Shown piece by piece: positions 1 through 11,409 of a DNA stretch of 64,000 bases; the stretch's first letter is position 1; every line of letters begins with the position of its first letter. Below the pieces are notes generated by a model. It saw nothing but the letters and a program-made list of their open reading frames with translations, made no database searches and had not been told where the DNA came from. The translations under genes were made by a program, and so were the position numbers. This DNA is from Nilaparvata lugens (lineage: Eukaryota; Arthropoda; Insecta; Hemiptera; Delphacidae): NCBI RefSeq assembly GCF_014356525.2, contig NC_052508.1:64289417-64353416 (forward strand), in the 5' to 3' direction.

Positions 1-509
1 TGGTTTCTATAGTAAACGTGTCTGTGACTGACATTTGAATACTGTTACGTTTCTAGGAAAGAATGATTTTTGTTTCAAACTATTCTCTAAAGAATAATGC
101 CCCAGCGTCTGTCTAGGTAAGCTATTCAAATGCATTTTCAATAGTTTCGAGAAACTGTTCTTTTTATTATTCTAGCTCTTCGAGCGTTCATATTCCTAAA
201 TACAATATGTTCAGAGCACGTGTTGCAACAAATAACATATATCTACAATTTTTAAATTTTAGGAGAGCACATGGTCGCCATTTGTGGCTCAGCATGATGT
301 AACGAAAGTTTTTTATGAGATCTGATGGTCTTAAAGACCAATTTATGTTCTCAAAAAATGAAAAAATAAAAGCACAATTTGATTGTAAGAATGTTGGAAA
401 CATGAAAAAATATATGGAATAAACCAAAAAATGTTTGACAAAAGTGAAAAGCTTCCATTTTTAAATAATAAAAAGGAAATGGAATGGAATGGAATGGAAA
501 TTAACTCAC
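1..509. other. Intron sequence of host gene 1, no gene seen
   Basis: AT-rich DNA downstream (minus-strand sense) of the last TMF1 exon found here. No further exon with matching phase and splice sites was recognised, so the next exon probably lies beyond the left edge. A short GGAAT-type tandem run (about 478-499) sits just beside the splice donor at 509-508. Confidence 0.5.
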
Positions 510-599
510 CTAGATATAACTTCAATGTCTGAAGAGGTGGCAGTTTCCAGTTCATCGCCAGATGTGTGCTCACTGGAACCTATTTTGGCATCTGACAAT
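510..599 (-). CDS. TMF1: TMF1 golgin homologue, exon 8 (last in window)
   Basis: Encodes residues about 592-621 of the TMF1-like protein. The exon starts after a TTTTCAG acceptor and ends at a CTAG|GTGAGT donor. It takes one base to finish the codon left open by exon 7 and ends with two bases of the next. The peptide contains TSSDIEVIS, closely resembling a short acidic patch (TTSDIEVL) in vertebrate TMF1 ahead of its coiled coil; that comparison is from memory of the family. No domain is visible in so short a piece. The gene continues off the left edge, where the coiled-coil and Rab6-binding parts should be. Confidence 0.85.
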
Positions 600-923
600 C
601 TGAAAATAATAACAAGATTGAGTCAAGAAATAGTTCTCAGAATATCTACCAAATTATTGGTGCTAACTGATTACAACTTTGAGTGAACTGGGTTGATCGC
701 TAACAGATCCTCAAAGCCATGCCAGGATCATAATGATCAATTTGTTTTAAGCTTTATTCGATTCATGACTTTACTAAATGCCTCTTTAAAGCAATAGTCG
801 GAACTTATGCAACTTGGCGGCCACAGAAGGGTTGATGAAAATTATAGCCCACTTCATCATTGGAACAGAAATTAGACTATTGAACTTTTTAGACACTCTG
901 TATAATCTTGATTGTGAACTCAC
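600..923. other. TMF1: TMF1 intron 7
   Basis: Short intron between exons 7 and 8, with donor GTGAGT at 923 and acceptor AG at 601-600 in minus sense. No repeat or ORF of note. Confidence 0.7.
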
Positions 924-1468
924 CTTTCTGAAGACTGCGGCGACTGCTCCTTAGCTTTCTCAGTCATGGCGTCGGCAATCATATTCTTAATCATGAAACT
1001 AGACGTGGAAGTGGTCGATTCTTGCATACGGACGTCCTCCTCACAGCTACTCCCCATCAGCGTCCCCTCCTCACAGCTACTCGAATTCAAAACTCCCGCC
1101 TCACTCTCGCCAGCCAGTTTCCCACTCTCGCCACTAGATTGCAGCAAACGGAGCTTACTGCTATCACCGCTAGGCTGCAGCACTACTATCCCACAATCAC
1201 TGCTAGGTGGCTCCTCTGAAGTCATATTATCAGCCACCAATGTAACCGAGCTGCCACTGTGGCTGGAAGGTTCCAGAACGCCGCAGGTTTCTTCGCCTGT
1301 AATTGGTCTGAAGATGTCGCTCACTGATTCGCTGAGTTTGGAAGTGGGCGTGGTTTGTAGGTCGCTGCCCAATAGCGATAGAGGGACCTGTTCGATGCCA
1401 CCCAATGATGAACAGCTTTGATTCATTGAGGTTTGCATCAGAGTGGTGCTCGACCTTGACAGAACACC
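924..1468 (-). CDS. TMF1: TMF1 golgin homologue, exon 7 (large Ser-rich exon)
   Basis: The largest coding exon found (545 nt, residues about 411-591). It begins in phase 0 after CTACAG and ends with AAAG|GTGAGT, leaving two bases. The peptide is rich in Ser, Glu, Gly and Thr. It has repeated LQSSGES/LQPSGDS-like and SSCEEGTL/SSCEEDVR-like pieces, so part of it looks internally repeated. It has no membrane segment or catalytic motif and is predicted by composition to be disordered, as in the equivalent part of vertebrate TMF1. GC content is clearly higher than in the surrounding introns. A 151-codon ORF on the plus strand (966-1421) is its antisense shadow. Confidence 0.85.
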
Positions 1469-1842
1469 CTGTAGACAAGGAAAGAACACATTAAGTTTAC
1501 ACAAATTATTCGAAATGCATAAATCTAGAATGAGTGAAAACTGCATAAAATTGATGAAGCAATGATATCAAACAAACATTCATCAAAAGTGATAGTATAT
1601 TTGGATCCTACCACATAGCATTACAAGCTATCTGGCTGTTTTGTAGTGGAGATGATGTGGAAAATATCCATGTTGAATAGATATCCATATTATATACAGA
1701 AACAAATCCATTGAACCATTCTTGAGAAAACGTTTCAGGTTGTCATACCATTCTACTCCAGTTTAGTTAATGAGAGTAAATAACTATCTCACAGTAATGT
1801 TGGTGTACCCGATCTTATTCAATTTGATTGTTGCACTTTTTT

Positions 1843-2939
1843 ACTTTCCTTGCCCTATTACCATAGGTAAGGAAAGTATTGCTTTCCAAAAAAAATTAAG
1901 GTACCCTAATTTCAAGTTTTCTATACGTTTCAAGGTCCCCTGAGTCCAAAAACATGATTTTTGGGTGTTGGTCTGTGTGTGTGTATGTGTGTATGTCTGT
2001 GAACTCGATAACTCCATTCCTAATTAACCGATTGACTTGAAATTTTAAACTTAAGGTCCTTATACCATGAGGATCCGACAATAAGAAATTCAATAAAATT
2101 CGATTCAAGATGGCGGATAATTACTAAAAACCATGTTTTTCACGGTTTTCTCGAAAACGGCTCAAACGATTTTCTTCAAATTTATACAATGGATAGCTAT
2201 TTATAAGCCCTATCAACTGACATGAGTCTCAATTCAGGGAAAATTGCAGGAGCTCCGTAATATTCTTGAGAAAAATGGCGGATATTCACTAAAAAGCCAT
2301 GTTTTTCACGGTTTTCTCGAAAACGGCTCTAACGATTTTCTTCAAATTTATACCATGGATAGCTATTCATAATCCCTATCGACTGACATGAGTCTCATTT
2401 CTTGGAAAATTGCACAGGAGCTCCGTAATATTCTTGAGAAAAATGGCGGATAATTACTAAAAAAACCATGTTTTTCATGATTTTCTCAAAAATGACTTGA
2501 CCGATTTTTTTCTTAAATTCATATCCTGTATAAGTTATTCATCAGCTCTATTAGCTGGCATGAGTCTCCTTTCTGGGAAACTAATGGGAGGTCCACCCCA
2601 TCCTTGAGAAATTGACTTTGTAACCTCCTTCTCGTGCATGAGGTACTGTAGGTAGGTAGAGCAGTTAATAAAAAGAACACATAGTCGAGATATTTCATCT
2701 GTAGAACAGCTGTTTTGACTACTTTTAAAAAATATCATCGAATTTCACAATTTACACAAAGGAAAAAGTACTCTGAAAACAATATTATATATACACATAT
2801 ACAGTAGTCTGATCATAGTGTCAAATATGTTGCTGCCAATCGTCATTATGTTATTCCACTAAATTATTCTCCTTTAAGAATGGGGCTTACAGTTCAATGA
2901 GCAAGGAAAGTTGTGTGAGTGTGCCACACCAGATTTTTT
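1843..2939. mobile_element. Interspersed repeat 'ACTTTCCTTGC' family, copy A
   Basis: Bounded by inverted 11-mers ACTTTCCTTGC (1843-1853) and GCAAGGAAAGT (2901-2911), followed by a shared tail ending CACACCAGATTTTTT. Related copies are at 38,590-39,429 and, truncated, at 57,394. A GT-rich microsatellite follows the left end (about 1973-2000), and a tandem array of about 166 bp units fills the middle. No coding capacity is seen, so it is a non-autonomous element of unknown class. Confidence 0.7.
2131..2590. repeat. Tandem array of about 166-bp units inside repeat A
   Basis: Three diverged units start at about 2131, 2297 and 2464, each with CCATGTTTTTCA followed by a TTTTCTC(G/A)AAAA stretch, a 'tatcaactgacatgagtctc'-like segment and 'gagctccgtaatattcttg'. 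The third unit is the most diverged. The same TTTTCTCGAAAACGGCT word occurs in other repeats of the window. Confidence 0.75.
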
Positions 2940-3408
2940 CATCTGTAGATTTCTTGACTGACTTGTCATTCATTTCTTTTTATTTATATGAACTCTAATG
3001 TTGATTTCCATGAACAAATTAATATTTTAATATTACTATTCATCACCTTCACCACAACAAATGTAATTTCAGACGAAAAAAAAATTCAACATTATAATCA
3101 GAAGGAAGATATGTTAGTAGTAATAACTCAAATTGATGATTCATTTTGAATAGCCAATAAACAACCAAAGAATTTGAAACAGTAGGGCAATATATGTGAG
3201 CCTAAATTACAGAATACAAAACATCGTTCATTAAATAGTAGAATTTGTCCTCATGGCTATGAGAATTGTGTAGAATTTCAAGATAAATCTGCATTGCAGA
3301 ATACACAACAATAATAGTTTAAAGAGTGAATTCATATAGTTAGACATGAGTGCGTGAGTACGTTATCTACAGTTATCAACGGTTTGGACTGTTTTTCTGA
3401 TTACTTAC

Positions 3409-3634
3409 ATCCCTGGGCGACATATCCTCGAGCGCATAGTCCCAGTTGATGATGTCGAGTCGCCTGTCAGTGGATGGGTGACCGTACTCGAGCACAGTGG
3501 TGTTGAGTGTGCTCTCCGAAGCCGACGTGTAGCTGTCCTCGGCCAGACTCGGCTCCTCTTCGTCTTCCATCAACTCGGGGATCACCTCGACACCCTCGTT
3601 CTCTGCCACCGGCGAAATGGAGTCACTTGAATAC
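3409..3634 (-). CDS. TMF1: TMF1 golgin homologue, exon 6
   Basis: 226 nt, residues about 335-410. The acceptor is TTTTCCAG and the donor GGGAT|GTAAGT. One base completes the Arg codon left by exon 5, and the exon ends in phase 0. The peptide is strongly acidic (runs such as MEDEEEPSLAEDS), with Ser and Thr and two aromatic-containing stretches (YGHPSTDRRLDIINWDY). There is no known domain, and it is part of the low-complexity N-terminal half. Phase agreement with both neighbours is the main support. Confidence 0.85.
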
Positions 3635-3944
3635 CTGGAAAAAATTATGTGTAGTAAATTGACAAGAACCATGAATAAACATAAAGTGAATTAAAGTGAA
3701 TGGAGTAAATTGGAGTAAACATGAATGAAGTGAATTGGAGTAAACATGAATGGAGTTTATTCATGAGTGAACATGAATGGATAAAAGCAGAATGAAATAG
3801 TTTCAAGATATTACATAATCCAATAGCTGTTTCTTAGCAGCTAAGCCTTTAAACAAGATCGAAAATTTTTATACAGTAGCTAGGAATATTGGGTTATAAG
3901 TTGAAAATCAGGTGACATATTATCATAGGGTACTGATAGTGTAA

Positions 3945-4221
3945 CCATAGAGAAACAATAGCGTAAGTAGATATCCCATGCTATAGGGAATTTATGTCGC
4001 AACTTTTACTGTTATCTCAAGCCGATTACTGTCGATTATTGTCAATTTTTACTGTTTTATTGGGGTGAGAGTGTTTAAACGGCACAATATGAGAGACTAC
4101 CATTGTCATAAAGCTTCACAGGAAAGAACTATGTGGTCTATCAGCTTGAGATAACAGTAAAAGTTGCGACATAAATTCCCTATACCATGGGATATCTAGT
4201 TATGCTATTGTTTCTCTATGG
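3945..4221. mobile_element. MITE, about 80-bp TIRs, target duplication TGTAA
   Basis: Inverted arms begin CCATAGAGAAACAATAG and end CTATTGTTTCTCTATGG. Each arm runs about 80 bp, sharing AGTAAAAGTTGCGACATAAA in inverted orientation. The five bases TGTAA flank it directly on both sides (3940-3944 and 4222-4226), a clean target-site duplication. It is 277 bp and non-coding. A minimal relative lies at 47,178. Confidence 0.85.
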
Positions 4222-4343
4222 TGTAACTTGCTGATGTAATATATTTGTCCTTGTATCATGTATTATGTTGTATATATTTGACTCTTGTATTATATCTGAA
4301 GACCTCAGATATGGCTGCAATAAAGATTCTATTATATTCTATT

Positions 4344-4665
4344 CCAATGATATTTCAGACCACATGACCCTCAATAGTATGAAAGCAAGCGAACATAGAA
4401 AAAAGTATTATCTACTAGTATGAGGGGTTTGCATGAGATACAAGTCAAATTGACAACTATGGGGATGTTATCGAACAATTTTGTATTATTTGCCATTTAC
4501 ATTTCAAGAGATTAATTACCAACGATATTTCAGACCACATAACTCTCAATAGTATGGAAGCAAGCGAACATAGAGAAAGTCTCATCTACTAGTATGAGGG
4601 ATTTGCATGAAATACATGTCAAATTAAAAAGAATGAGGAGGTCCTCAAACAATTTTGTATGAGCT
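4344..4665. repeat. Diverged tandem direct repeat, about 145-bp copies
   Basis: Segments at about 4344-4488 and 4519-4665 share GATATTTCAGACCACAT, CAATAGTATG, AAGCAAGCGAACATAGA and CTACTAGTATGAGGG in the same order, with scattered substitutions and small indels. No coding signal. Confidence 0.75.
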
Positions 4666-4716
4666 GGTAATAACATCCATACATTTGACTAGTATATGAA
4701 CAAGTATGTTTGCGCA

Positions 4717-4919
4717 TAAGGCGGGATGCACACCGGAAAAAAGCATTTCGTGAAGCCCTCTTTCATGAAACATGTTTCATGCAATCCGTTTCACTCGCGC
4801 ATGCATTCAAAAGAAACGTTTCCTGCTTAATCTTATCAGTCGATTGCGAGCAACTTTCGTTTCACGTTACCTGAAACTTTTTTCACGAAACGCGTTTCTC
4901 CGGTGTGCATCCCGCCTTA
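4717..4919. mobile_element. MITE with TAAGGCGGGATGCACACCGG termini
   Basis: A 203-bp element with perfect 20-base terminal inverted repeats (4717-4736 and complement at the right end). The inside is full of short inverted words around GAAACG/CGTTTC and TTTCATGAAAC, so it can form several hairpins. No target duplication is certain; the outer TAA/TTA may be part of the repeat. Confidence 0.8.
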
Positions 4920-5522
4920 ATGTTTCTCCTTATCATTTTTGTTTGTAATATGTCCTTTGAAACTGCCAGTAGAGTATAGGAATTGTCAAAAATACAGAAT
5001 ACTTCTGTGTGATATGAAAGACTAAACCTATTGGCAAACTTTTCAACTCCTTTCCAGAAAGGTCGAGATTCTAACAATTCCAAAATCTCCATTCATTTAT
5101 TAATCATTTGTATTTCATACAAGTACATTTTTGATCCATTCTGAACTGCTATGTCTATACACACCTTAAAACTTCAATACTGACATGAACTTCAAATTAG
5201 ATTGTTTAATTTTTGTCTTTTTGATTGTTCAAATAATTCAATTTACCTTAAACTTAATTGAGCAAATTGTTCTTCATATGAAAATTTATGACTGCACGAT
5301 GACATTGGAGTGAGAGATTGTGTGAACAAGTTTCTTGTTAAATTAATAACTATTGGTGTTCTTAATTGTGACAGATTCATCTCTTGATTTTATATGAATT
5401 GATAAATGAAAATTAAGCAAAGAATTCACATGTGAGTTTGATGGATAGATAGTATTTCTTTGAAAGGTATCATCTACAGTAAATTAATGAAACAGATAGC
5501 CTAACACTAGCTAGAGATGTAC

Positions 5523-5726
5523 CTCTCTTTGTTGGTGTCATCGACAGAAGTGGTGTTGGAGGAAGAGGAGCCGAGCACCTCGACCGAGGAGGGCGAAGTT
5601 AGGACTTCGACCGAGCCGAACGAGCCACTCTGCCTCAACCGGGCCACCGAGGACGACGTCGATATGGAAGTGGTGCGCTCAGACTCCGGCGTCAACGAGC
5701 CGATCACTTCGCAGCTTTCTAGCGAT
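5523..5726 (-). CDS. TMF1: TMF1 golgin homologue, exon 5
   Basis: 204 nt, residues about 267-334. The acceptor is TGACAG and the donor GAGAG|GTACAT, a weak +4 to +6. The exon supplies one base to finish an AGA codon and leaves AG for exon 6. The peptide has SSSVARLRQSGSFGSVEVL and SSVEVLGSSSS, an apparent internal repeat of a (S)VEVL motif, in a Ser-rich acidic context. The plus-strand ORF over the same bases is its shadow. Confidence 0.85.
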
Positions 5727-6487
5727 CTGTCAGACACAAAATGAATCATCATACTGATTAATCAATCAAATATGTGGATCATCGAGAGTGGAATAAGTAG
5801 TAATAAAGAAATAAAATTAATATGAGTTTGTGAGGGAGGGTGGAGGAAGTTAGGGTGCTAGGGCGGAGAAGAGGAGGATAATGTTAGGGAGGAGGGAAAA
5901 TAGTTCATGCTGAACAGAATCGCACAGGACAGAGAGGAATCAGGAATAATGAATGGACCTGCCCTAGGGCAGAATACTGATGATGATGATGATTATGATG
6001 ATGATAAGTTGGGTAGTAATAAAAACAGAAAAATCTAGTCAAATATCAAGGATTCATTTTGAGACAAACACAAACATGCTTCAAAGCCTATAGTGTCACC
6101 ACATCATCACACTTCGCCACAATCATTTTGTTTTTCTCCACATAATATTTCAATTGTGATAATATTTGACTACATCTTTGTATTATGAATAAATACCACT
6201 ACATCTCATCTTCAACTTTGAAGGTCCATTAACTAATGAAAAATTTGTTGGATGATCGACAGTAAGACTCATTTCAAACTATCAGTGATGGTACATAACA
6301 GTAATTCTTCCCATTATACCAATGCTGACAATGTAAAGTGATTCTCACTGTAAAAACCGGGAATAAGTTTTGCAAATTTGACTTACAAAGTCACAAATTT
6401 AACTCACAAAGATTCGTTTTGATGTGTTTACTTAACTATTTTTTGTAACACAATCCTTCAAACATTCTTTACTGCTGTAAAAGTGCA

Positions 6488-7065
6488 ATATCGGGGCACC
6501 GAGCTTCGCTCGTTATTTATTTATTGATAAACAGAACTCAATTCTTAAAAATGATTGGAGAAGGACTAACAGGCACATCCCAAACCTGATTCTTCCCCGA
6601 ATTTTGATTTATACACTATACATATTCCAAAAAGAAGGTTATGTTCCATACACTTGAATTCAGGTCAAATTGCTTGCAAACCAAATTGAATAAAAACAAA
6701 ATAACACTCACCATACACTTAAAACTGTAAAATAATGATTAACTTTGAAAATTATGATATACCATGCCATGTCAATAAATCAGATTATTTTGATCAAACC
6801 TATTTTAATTTCTAGATCATATTTCTCGTGAGATACGGTAAGCTGTTTGAATGATTATACAGCTGATCTCCCACACAGGCACATGCATCATCTGTTATCG
6901 ACAGACGACGAAATTATCATCTGTTTTTCCAAGGATGAATAATTGTTATCCTTTTCATGTCATTCAGCGAGTTTTCCCAGGGATGAGACCTAGTGCAATC
7001 GAATTTTCATATCATAGACCTACTATGTTCCAAATTTCGTGGAAATCGTTAGAGCCGTTTTCGAG
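6488..7065 (+). repeat. Left arm of large inverted repeat pair
   Basis: Begins CGGGGCACCGAGCTTCGCTC and ends near GAAATCGTTAGAGCCGTTTT. The same sequence, shorter inside, lies inverted at 8950-9297. It also contains a GGAGAAGGACTAACAGGC segment related to 22,352-22,420. No coding potential. Confidence 0.7.
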
Positions 7066-7865
7066 AGCCGTTGAACATAAACATAACCATATAAATAGCC
7101 AGATAACCAGATATAAAATTGCATGGGTGCCTGTAAAGTCGGTATACGGGCGAAAGTTTTACGTGACAACGACTATGAGTGGTAAAATAATTTTAATGTG
7201 AATATTCATTCGTATAGTAGGAAGAAGGATGAAATAATAGTAACAATTTAAAACATTTATTTATACAAAGAATTATATTGAAAACATTAATTTATACAAA
7301 GAATCTCGCACTGAACCACAACATTGTGATTACTACAACATAACCTATTCACTTATTCACCTAAGCAGGCGCAGTCGCAGGAAATTGCTTGCGGCGCCTG
7401 CGCAGGTTGACTGCTCCGTTTCACTCTCTCTCCAGGTGAATGCCTTTGGATTGCTGCTGCGTTGCTCGCCACTGCTCCTATTCGTGCTCTTTCCAGACGA
7501 CCGTGAACCGAAACGAACGCTCTCACTCGCTCTCATTGTGAGCGCATAACGTGGGAACGTAACGCAGTTTCTTGAAGTGTCAACCGGCAAACCAATTTAT
7601 AAGACGTTGTCACGTCAAAAATAACCAGATATAAAAATATATAGCCTACAGAAATTGCTCGATTAATATAATAGGATAGCCATGGTGACTAAGTTTCTAG
7701 TTTGAACTTCGACTAAGTTTCCATCAACCATCGAGTTGAAAGTAGCGTTTTTGTGCTCTTGCAGGGCCTAGATGTCAGTCAAACACTGACAACCAGGCCC
7801 TGCAATACTGATTCTTAAAACAATGCATAATGGTTGGATTTTGCATGTCGCTTAATAACCTCAGA

Positions 7866-8061
7866 TTATTGCCCAGCCCGGGCAAGATATTTATATCGGG
7901 CTACTCCCGTGTTTCAGATTGCACGTTAGGCCGTCGGTTCCGGCTGCCTAAAACGTAGTTGTTAGGTCATGTCAGAGGCCCTGTTATTGATTAGTTTCGA
8001 CCTGAAAACTCTGACACCAGACCTGAGCCAGCCAGATCACTTGATATTATTATTATTATCT
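7866..8061 (+). mobile_element. Probable SINE or conserved interspersed repeat with (ATT)n tail
   Basis: GC-richer unit containing GTTAGGCCGTCGGTTCCGGC and GTTAGGTCATGTCAGAGGCC, ending in a GATATTATTATTATTAT tail at 8041-8061. The body resembles a widespread insect repeat I have seen described as SINE-like, which is memory and not a search. No clear RNA polymerase III boxes were identified. It is preceded by a hairpin with TTGCAGGGCCT/AGGCCCTGCAA arms (about 7758-7805). Confidence 0.5.
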
Positions 8062-8250
8062 CAGATATTCATTCGATATTTTTCCTATAGTGAGATTCAT
8101 GTTATAAAATCAGTAGAAATGATAGGAACGTATTGATGACACTTTACCGTTTCCACCGCCTTCTATAGTGAATAGCTGTGATTCAAGAAATCACGGTATA
8201 TCTTATCTAATATTGATTGCTAATTCTTGTTAATAATGATCAATTTATAA

Positions 8251-8674
8251 CTATAGTGAGGTCAACGTTATAATGGCGGTGTTTGTTCAGCAATGGTATT
8301 GCTATCCTTGTCTATCATTCAACAAAGCGGATAGCGCTATCTCTTTCTCGCTTTGCTCTGTTGCCAGATCAAAGTAGAACAAAGAAGCCATATCTTTTAA
8401 CAATGTAAAATTAATAATTGATTAGCAAAATATTTCATCTCAATTATGAAAATTCATTATGGAATTATTGAAAAGTATCATTTCTTGCTTAATAAAATAT
8501 AATTGATTATTTTAAACGAGAATGAACAGTTAATATTACATCATAAACCTGTATCAGCTACCGTTTATAAAAGGCATTGACAAACCAGAGGATCGGCAAC
8601 GTTTTTCTCCTATCTTTCTTCACTGCCATTATAATGTGAACTATACTGTCATTATAACGTGAACCTTACTATAG
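8251..8674. mobile_element. MITE, CTATAGTGAGGTC family, copy 1
   Basis: Terminal inverted repeats CTATAGTGAGGTCAACGTTA (left) and ...TAACGTGAACCTTACTATAG (right). The left interior reads TAATGGCGGTG and a matching CACTGCCATTATAA lies near 8622. It is non-coding. Three more copies are at 59,058, 60,110 and 61,016, where they matter for an exon duplication. Confidence 0.8.
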
Positions 8675-8949
8675 AATATATTACATACACCAAGGTGATA
8701 AGTAGTTTCATGATTTAATGGTAAATTCTTATAATTGAGATTAAATATTCTTGTAGTTCATTATATTTCTTTTTAGTCACAAACGATATGGCAACGGTGC
8801 ATAGCTGGAAAATAATGGAGTTATCTGCCCTGTCAAATGAAGTCAGACAAGGATTGCAATTTGATCAGATGTTGACTTTAGAACTTAAATCTCAATCCTA
8901 TCATATTAAGCGAGCAATTTCTGTATATCTGTTTATATCTGGTAATTTA

Positions 8950-9297
8950 TGTTCAACAGATCTCGAAAACGGCTCAAACGATTTTCACGAAATTTGGAAC
9001 ATAGTAGGTTTATGATATAAAAATTCGATTGCACTAGGTCTCATCCTTGGGAAAACTCGCTGAACGACATTGAAAGGATAATTCATCCTTGGCTGAAACA
9101 GCTGAGACTTTCGTCGTCTGTGGATAGTAAAAAGTGAGCGAGTGATTCTGTGGAAAATCAAAATATCGCATCCCCGAAATTCATAAGCTGACGTATAGCC
9201 AGCTGTAAAATATGAACACGATCATTTTAGAGAATTGTATTTTGTTTATCAATAAATAAAAATAACGAGCGAAGCTCGGTGCCCCGATATTATAGCT
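8950..9297 (-). repeat. Right arm of large inverted repeat pair
   Basis: Inverted relative of 6488-7065: CTCGAAAACGGCTCAAACGA at the inner end and GAGCGAAGCTCGGTGCCCCG at the outer end. Together with the left arm it brackets 7066-8949. The pair could be the ends of one 2.8-kb element or two oppositely oriented copies. Confidence 0.7.
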
Positions 9298-9399
9298 TAA
9301 AGATTGGAATAAACCAATGTTAGTAGAGAGAGTTATCTGTCAACTAACGTTGGGAATAACCTAGTTTAGTCTGAACCTAGTTTAGCCTGTTCAAAATAC

Positions 9400-9655
9400 C
9401 TTCTATCACCCTCGGACGATATGGCCGACAGTCGGTTAGTATAGTTGCGCGGTTTCCGCTCCCTCATCACCACTTCAACCGCCGGATAGTTCCTGATCTC
9501 GTCTCTAATACTGCTGCCGTCGTCAGCCCCTGTTCGCTCGCTTGCCTCCTCTTCTGCCCCCTCCTCCTCTCCTACGCTTTCCTGCGCCTCTTTCCGTTTT
9601 TGATGTTGATCAGCTGGTGCAGTGTCGCCGACACTTTGTGTTTCAGTCGACGTAG
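9400..9655 (-). CDS. TMF1: TMF1 golgin homologue, exon 4
   Basis: 256 nt, residues about 182-266. The acceptor is TTTGGTAG and the donor AGAAG|GTATTT. It completes GCT (Ala) with exon 3's last base and leaves AG. The peptide is very hydrophilic: a Gln/Lys/Glu stretch (DQHQKRKEAQESVGEEEG), a Glu/Ala run and then a basic stretch (VVMRERKPRNYTNRLS). Charge-rich and likely flexible; no domain recognised. Confidence 0.85.
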
Positions 9656-10411
9656 CTACCAAATGAGAAATTCAACTGTTTAATTTGTCAAGTTTTGTAA
9701 ATAGAGAAATACATATACGGCAATTAGATTGTTCATCAACTTTTCTCTAAATTCAATCATAAGTTACAGTTGACTAAGTTTAGATTAAACTCGTAAATTT
9801 GCACATTCATATTACTGGAAGGAAATTTTATTAATTATTAAAAAGAAAATTAATAAAAAAACCTGTTTTAAAACTTAGTATTTTGACCATGTGACCTTAA
9901 TATTGGATAGAGAACCTCTACATTGGTCAAGTTCACTTGATCAGATAAATTTGAATGAACTTACCTTTAGTAAACGCTTGTTTAAGTCTATCATCGCTCG
10001 TTCAAGTAGTACTTGACTACTAGAAACAGGTAACTTACACAGAAAAGATCATTCAAGTTGCTTGATCAAGTGTACTCAACTTGAACGCCATTACATTGAC
10101 TATCACGCTAACAAGTGAAGACATAAGTATAGGCCTACTAGATTTTGAAAAAGAGGTTTTTATTGCTTCTTCTAACTGATTGGGATTGTTTGAACTAAAC
10201 TTCGATCTAACAAGCCGATACGTACAGTAAACATTCCTTACATAAAATTCGGCTAAGATCGATGGAGCTTTGCTTACATATAGCCTACTAGGAAAAAGTT
10301 AGAATTAATTCACATCCTACTTTACTGTAAGCTGTTCCCGATTCATAATCATCTTAAGGAACATGTTCCTTTTATTCCCGTTTTATTATATTTATGAAAC
10401 TAAAAAATCAC
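9656..10411. other. TMF1: TMF1 intron 3
   Basis: AT-rich, no mobile element or gene recognised. Donor GTGATT at 10,411-10,406 and acceptor at 9657-9656, minus sense. Confidence 0.6.
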
Positions 10412-10594
10412 CTTTTTTCGAGTCATCTTTCGCCGGAGATAGTAGTGACGACTGGTCACCGCTGACCTTGCTGTGGACAGGCAGCTCCAACGATATGGAG
10501 CGGAATGCTCCCGCTTTGCCCCCTCGCCGTCCCTCCGTGACCAGATTCGTTGGTCGACTGGGGGATGCGTCCTTGCTAATACTACTGCTTTCAC
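10412..10594 (-). CDS. TMF1: TMF1 golgin homologue, exon 3
   Basis: 183 nt, residues about 121-181. The acceptor is ATTTCAG and the donor AAAAAG|GTGATT. Two bases finish a Gly codon, then ESSSISKDASPSRPTNLVTEG and a SLLSPAKDD stretch follow. The frame is not the one giving the longest minus-strand ORF over this interval; it was chosen because it is the only frame that joins exons 2 and 4 in phase. Basic and Ser/Pro-rich; no domain. Confidence 0.8.
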
Positions 10595-11409
10595 CTGAAA
10601 TTCATAAAGAAACACATATTTTAGAAGATTTTATGTAAGATTCTAAAATACCTTTTCTATCTCTAATAGAGTAGAGTGGTAGTGAGTGAAAATAAATGTT
10701 GAAGGAGCCATGCTTCCTACATACAATCATATAGAAGATACAGTGACTGAGACGTTTGATGATGTGCGAGTTTACATACAGACGGCACGTTATTTGAATA
10801 AGGTTACTTTTAATAAAAAAGTACTACGTATCAAAAAGATATGACACTAATATCAATGGAATGCCTAAACTGTAGTTTTACTACATTATATTGTTTTACT
10901 GGAGCATTTTACAACGATAGGAAAAGCAGAGGGTCTAGGATAGTATATGTTTGGCTGTGATATACTGTTTTGGAGAATTTAACTACAAATTGAGATTTAT
11001 TTTTTTTTTTTATTTATTTATTTATTCCTTGAAAAAGCATTACAATAATTCACAATTTAGAAATATAACAACAAAATGAATCAATAGGAAATACAAATAA
11101 ACATAAGGAACTACTTCCCCAAAAGAGCAAGCTCGAGCTTGGGGAAGGAGCAGCCGTACTTTGACTACTTACTTATTATTAATTAACATTACAGTATATA
11201 CATTAACAACTAAAATCAAATCCTTTCAATAAACAAGATAAATCAGTGATGCTATAATAGATCAATATATTTACATACAATATGTGTTAGAATGCAACAA
11301 AATTTGTAAATTATAATAAATTATAATAATGACCTGATATTGCCTAGCCCAGTGTATAACATGATATAAGATGTGGTACAAAATGAAATCTATTCAATTG
11401 GAATAATTA

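Larger units (their letters stand above)
1469..3408. other. TMF1: TMF1 intron 6
   Basis: Contains interspersed repeat copy A (1843-2939), then AT-rich sequence with no gene. Ends in the exon 6 donor GTAAGT at 3408. Confidence 0.7.
3635..5522. other. TMF1: TMF1 intron 5
   Basis: Holds two MITEs (3945-4221 and 4717-4919) and a diverged direct repeat (4344-4665) between them. The rest is AT-rich without ORFs of interest. Confidence 0.7.
5727..9399. other. TMF1: TMF1 intron 4, repeat-filled
   Basis: Contains a GAT microsatellite near 5976-6006, an inverted pair of long repeats (6488-7065 and 8950-9297), a SINE-like unit (7866-8061) and a MITE (8251-8674). No host exon was recognised inside. Confidence 0.7.

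Noticed and set aside
966..1421. 151-codon plus-strand ORF
   Set aside because: Antisense shadow of TMF1 exon 7. The minus strand has phase-matched splice sites and the shadow has none.
7357..7590. 77-codon Ser/Arg-rich minus-strand ORF
   Set aside because: Lies between repeat arms in an intron, has no splice or homology support, and is explained by local GC-rich repeat sequence.
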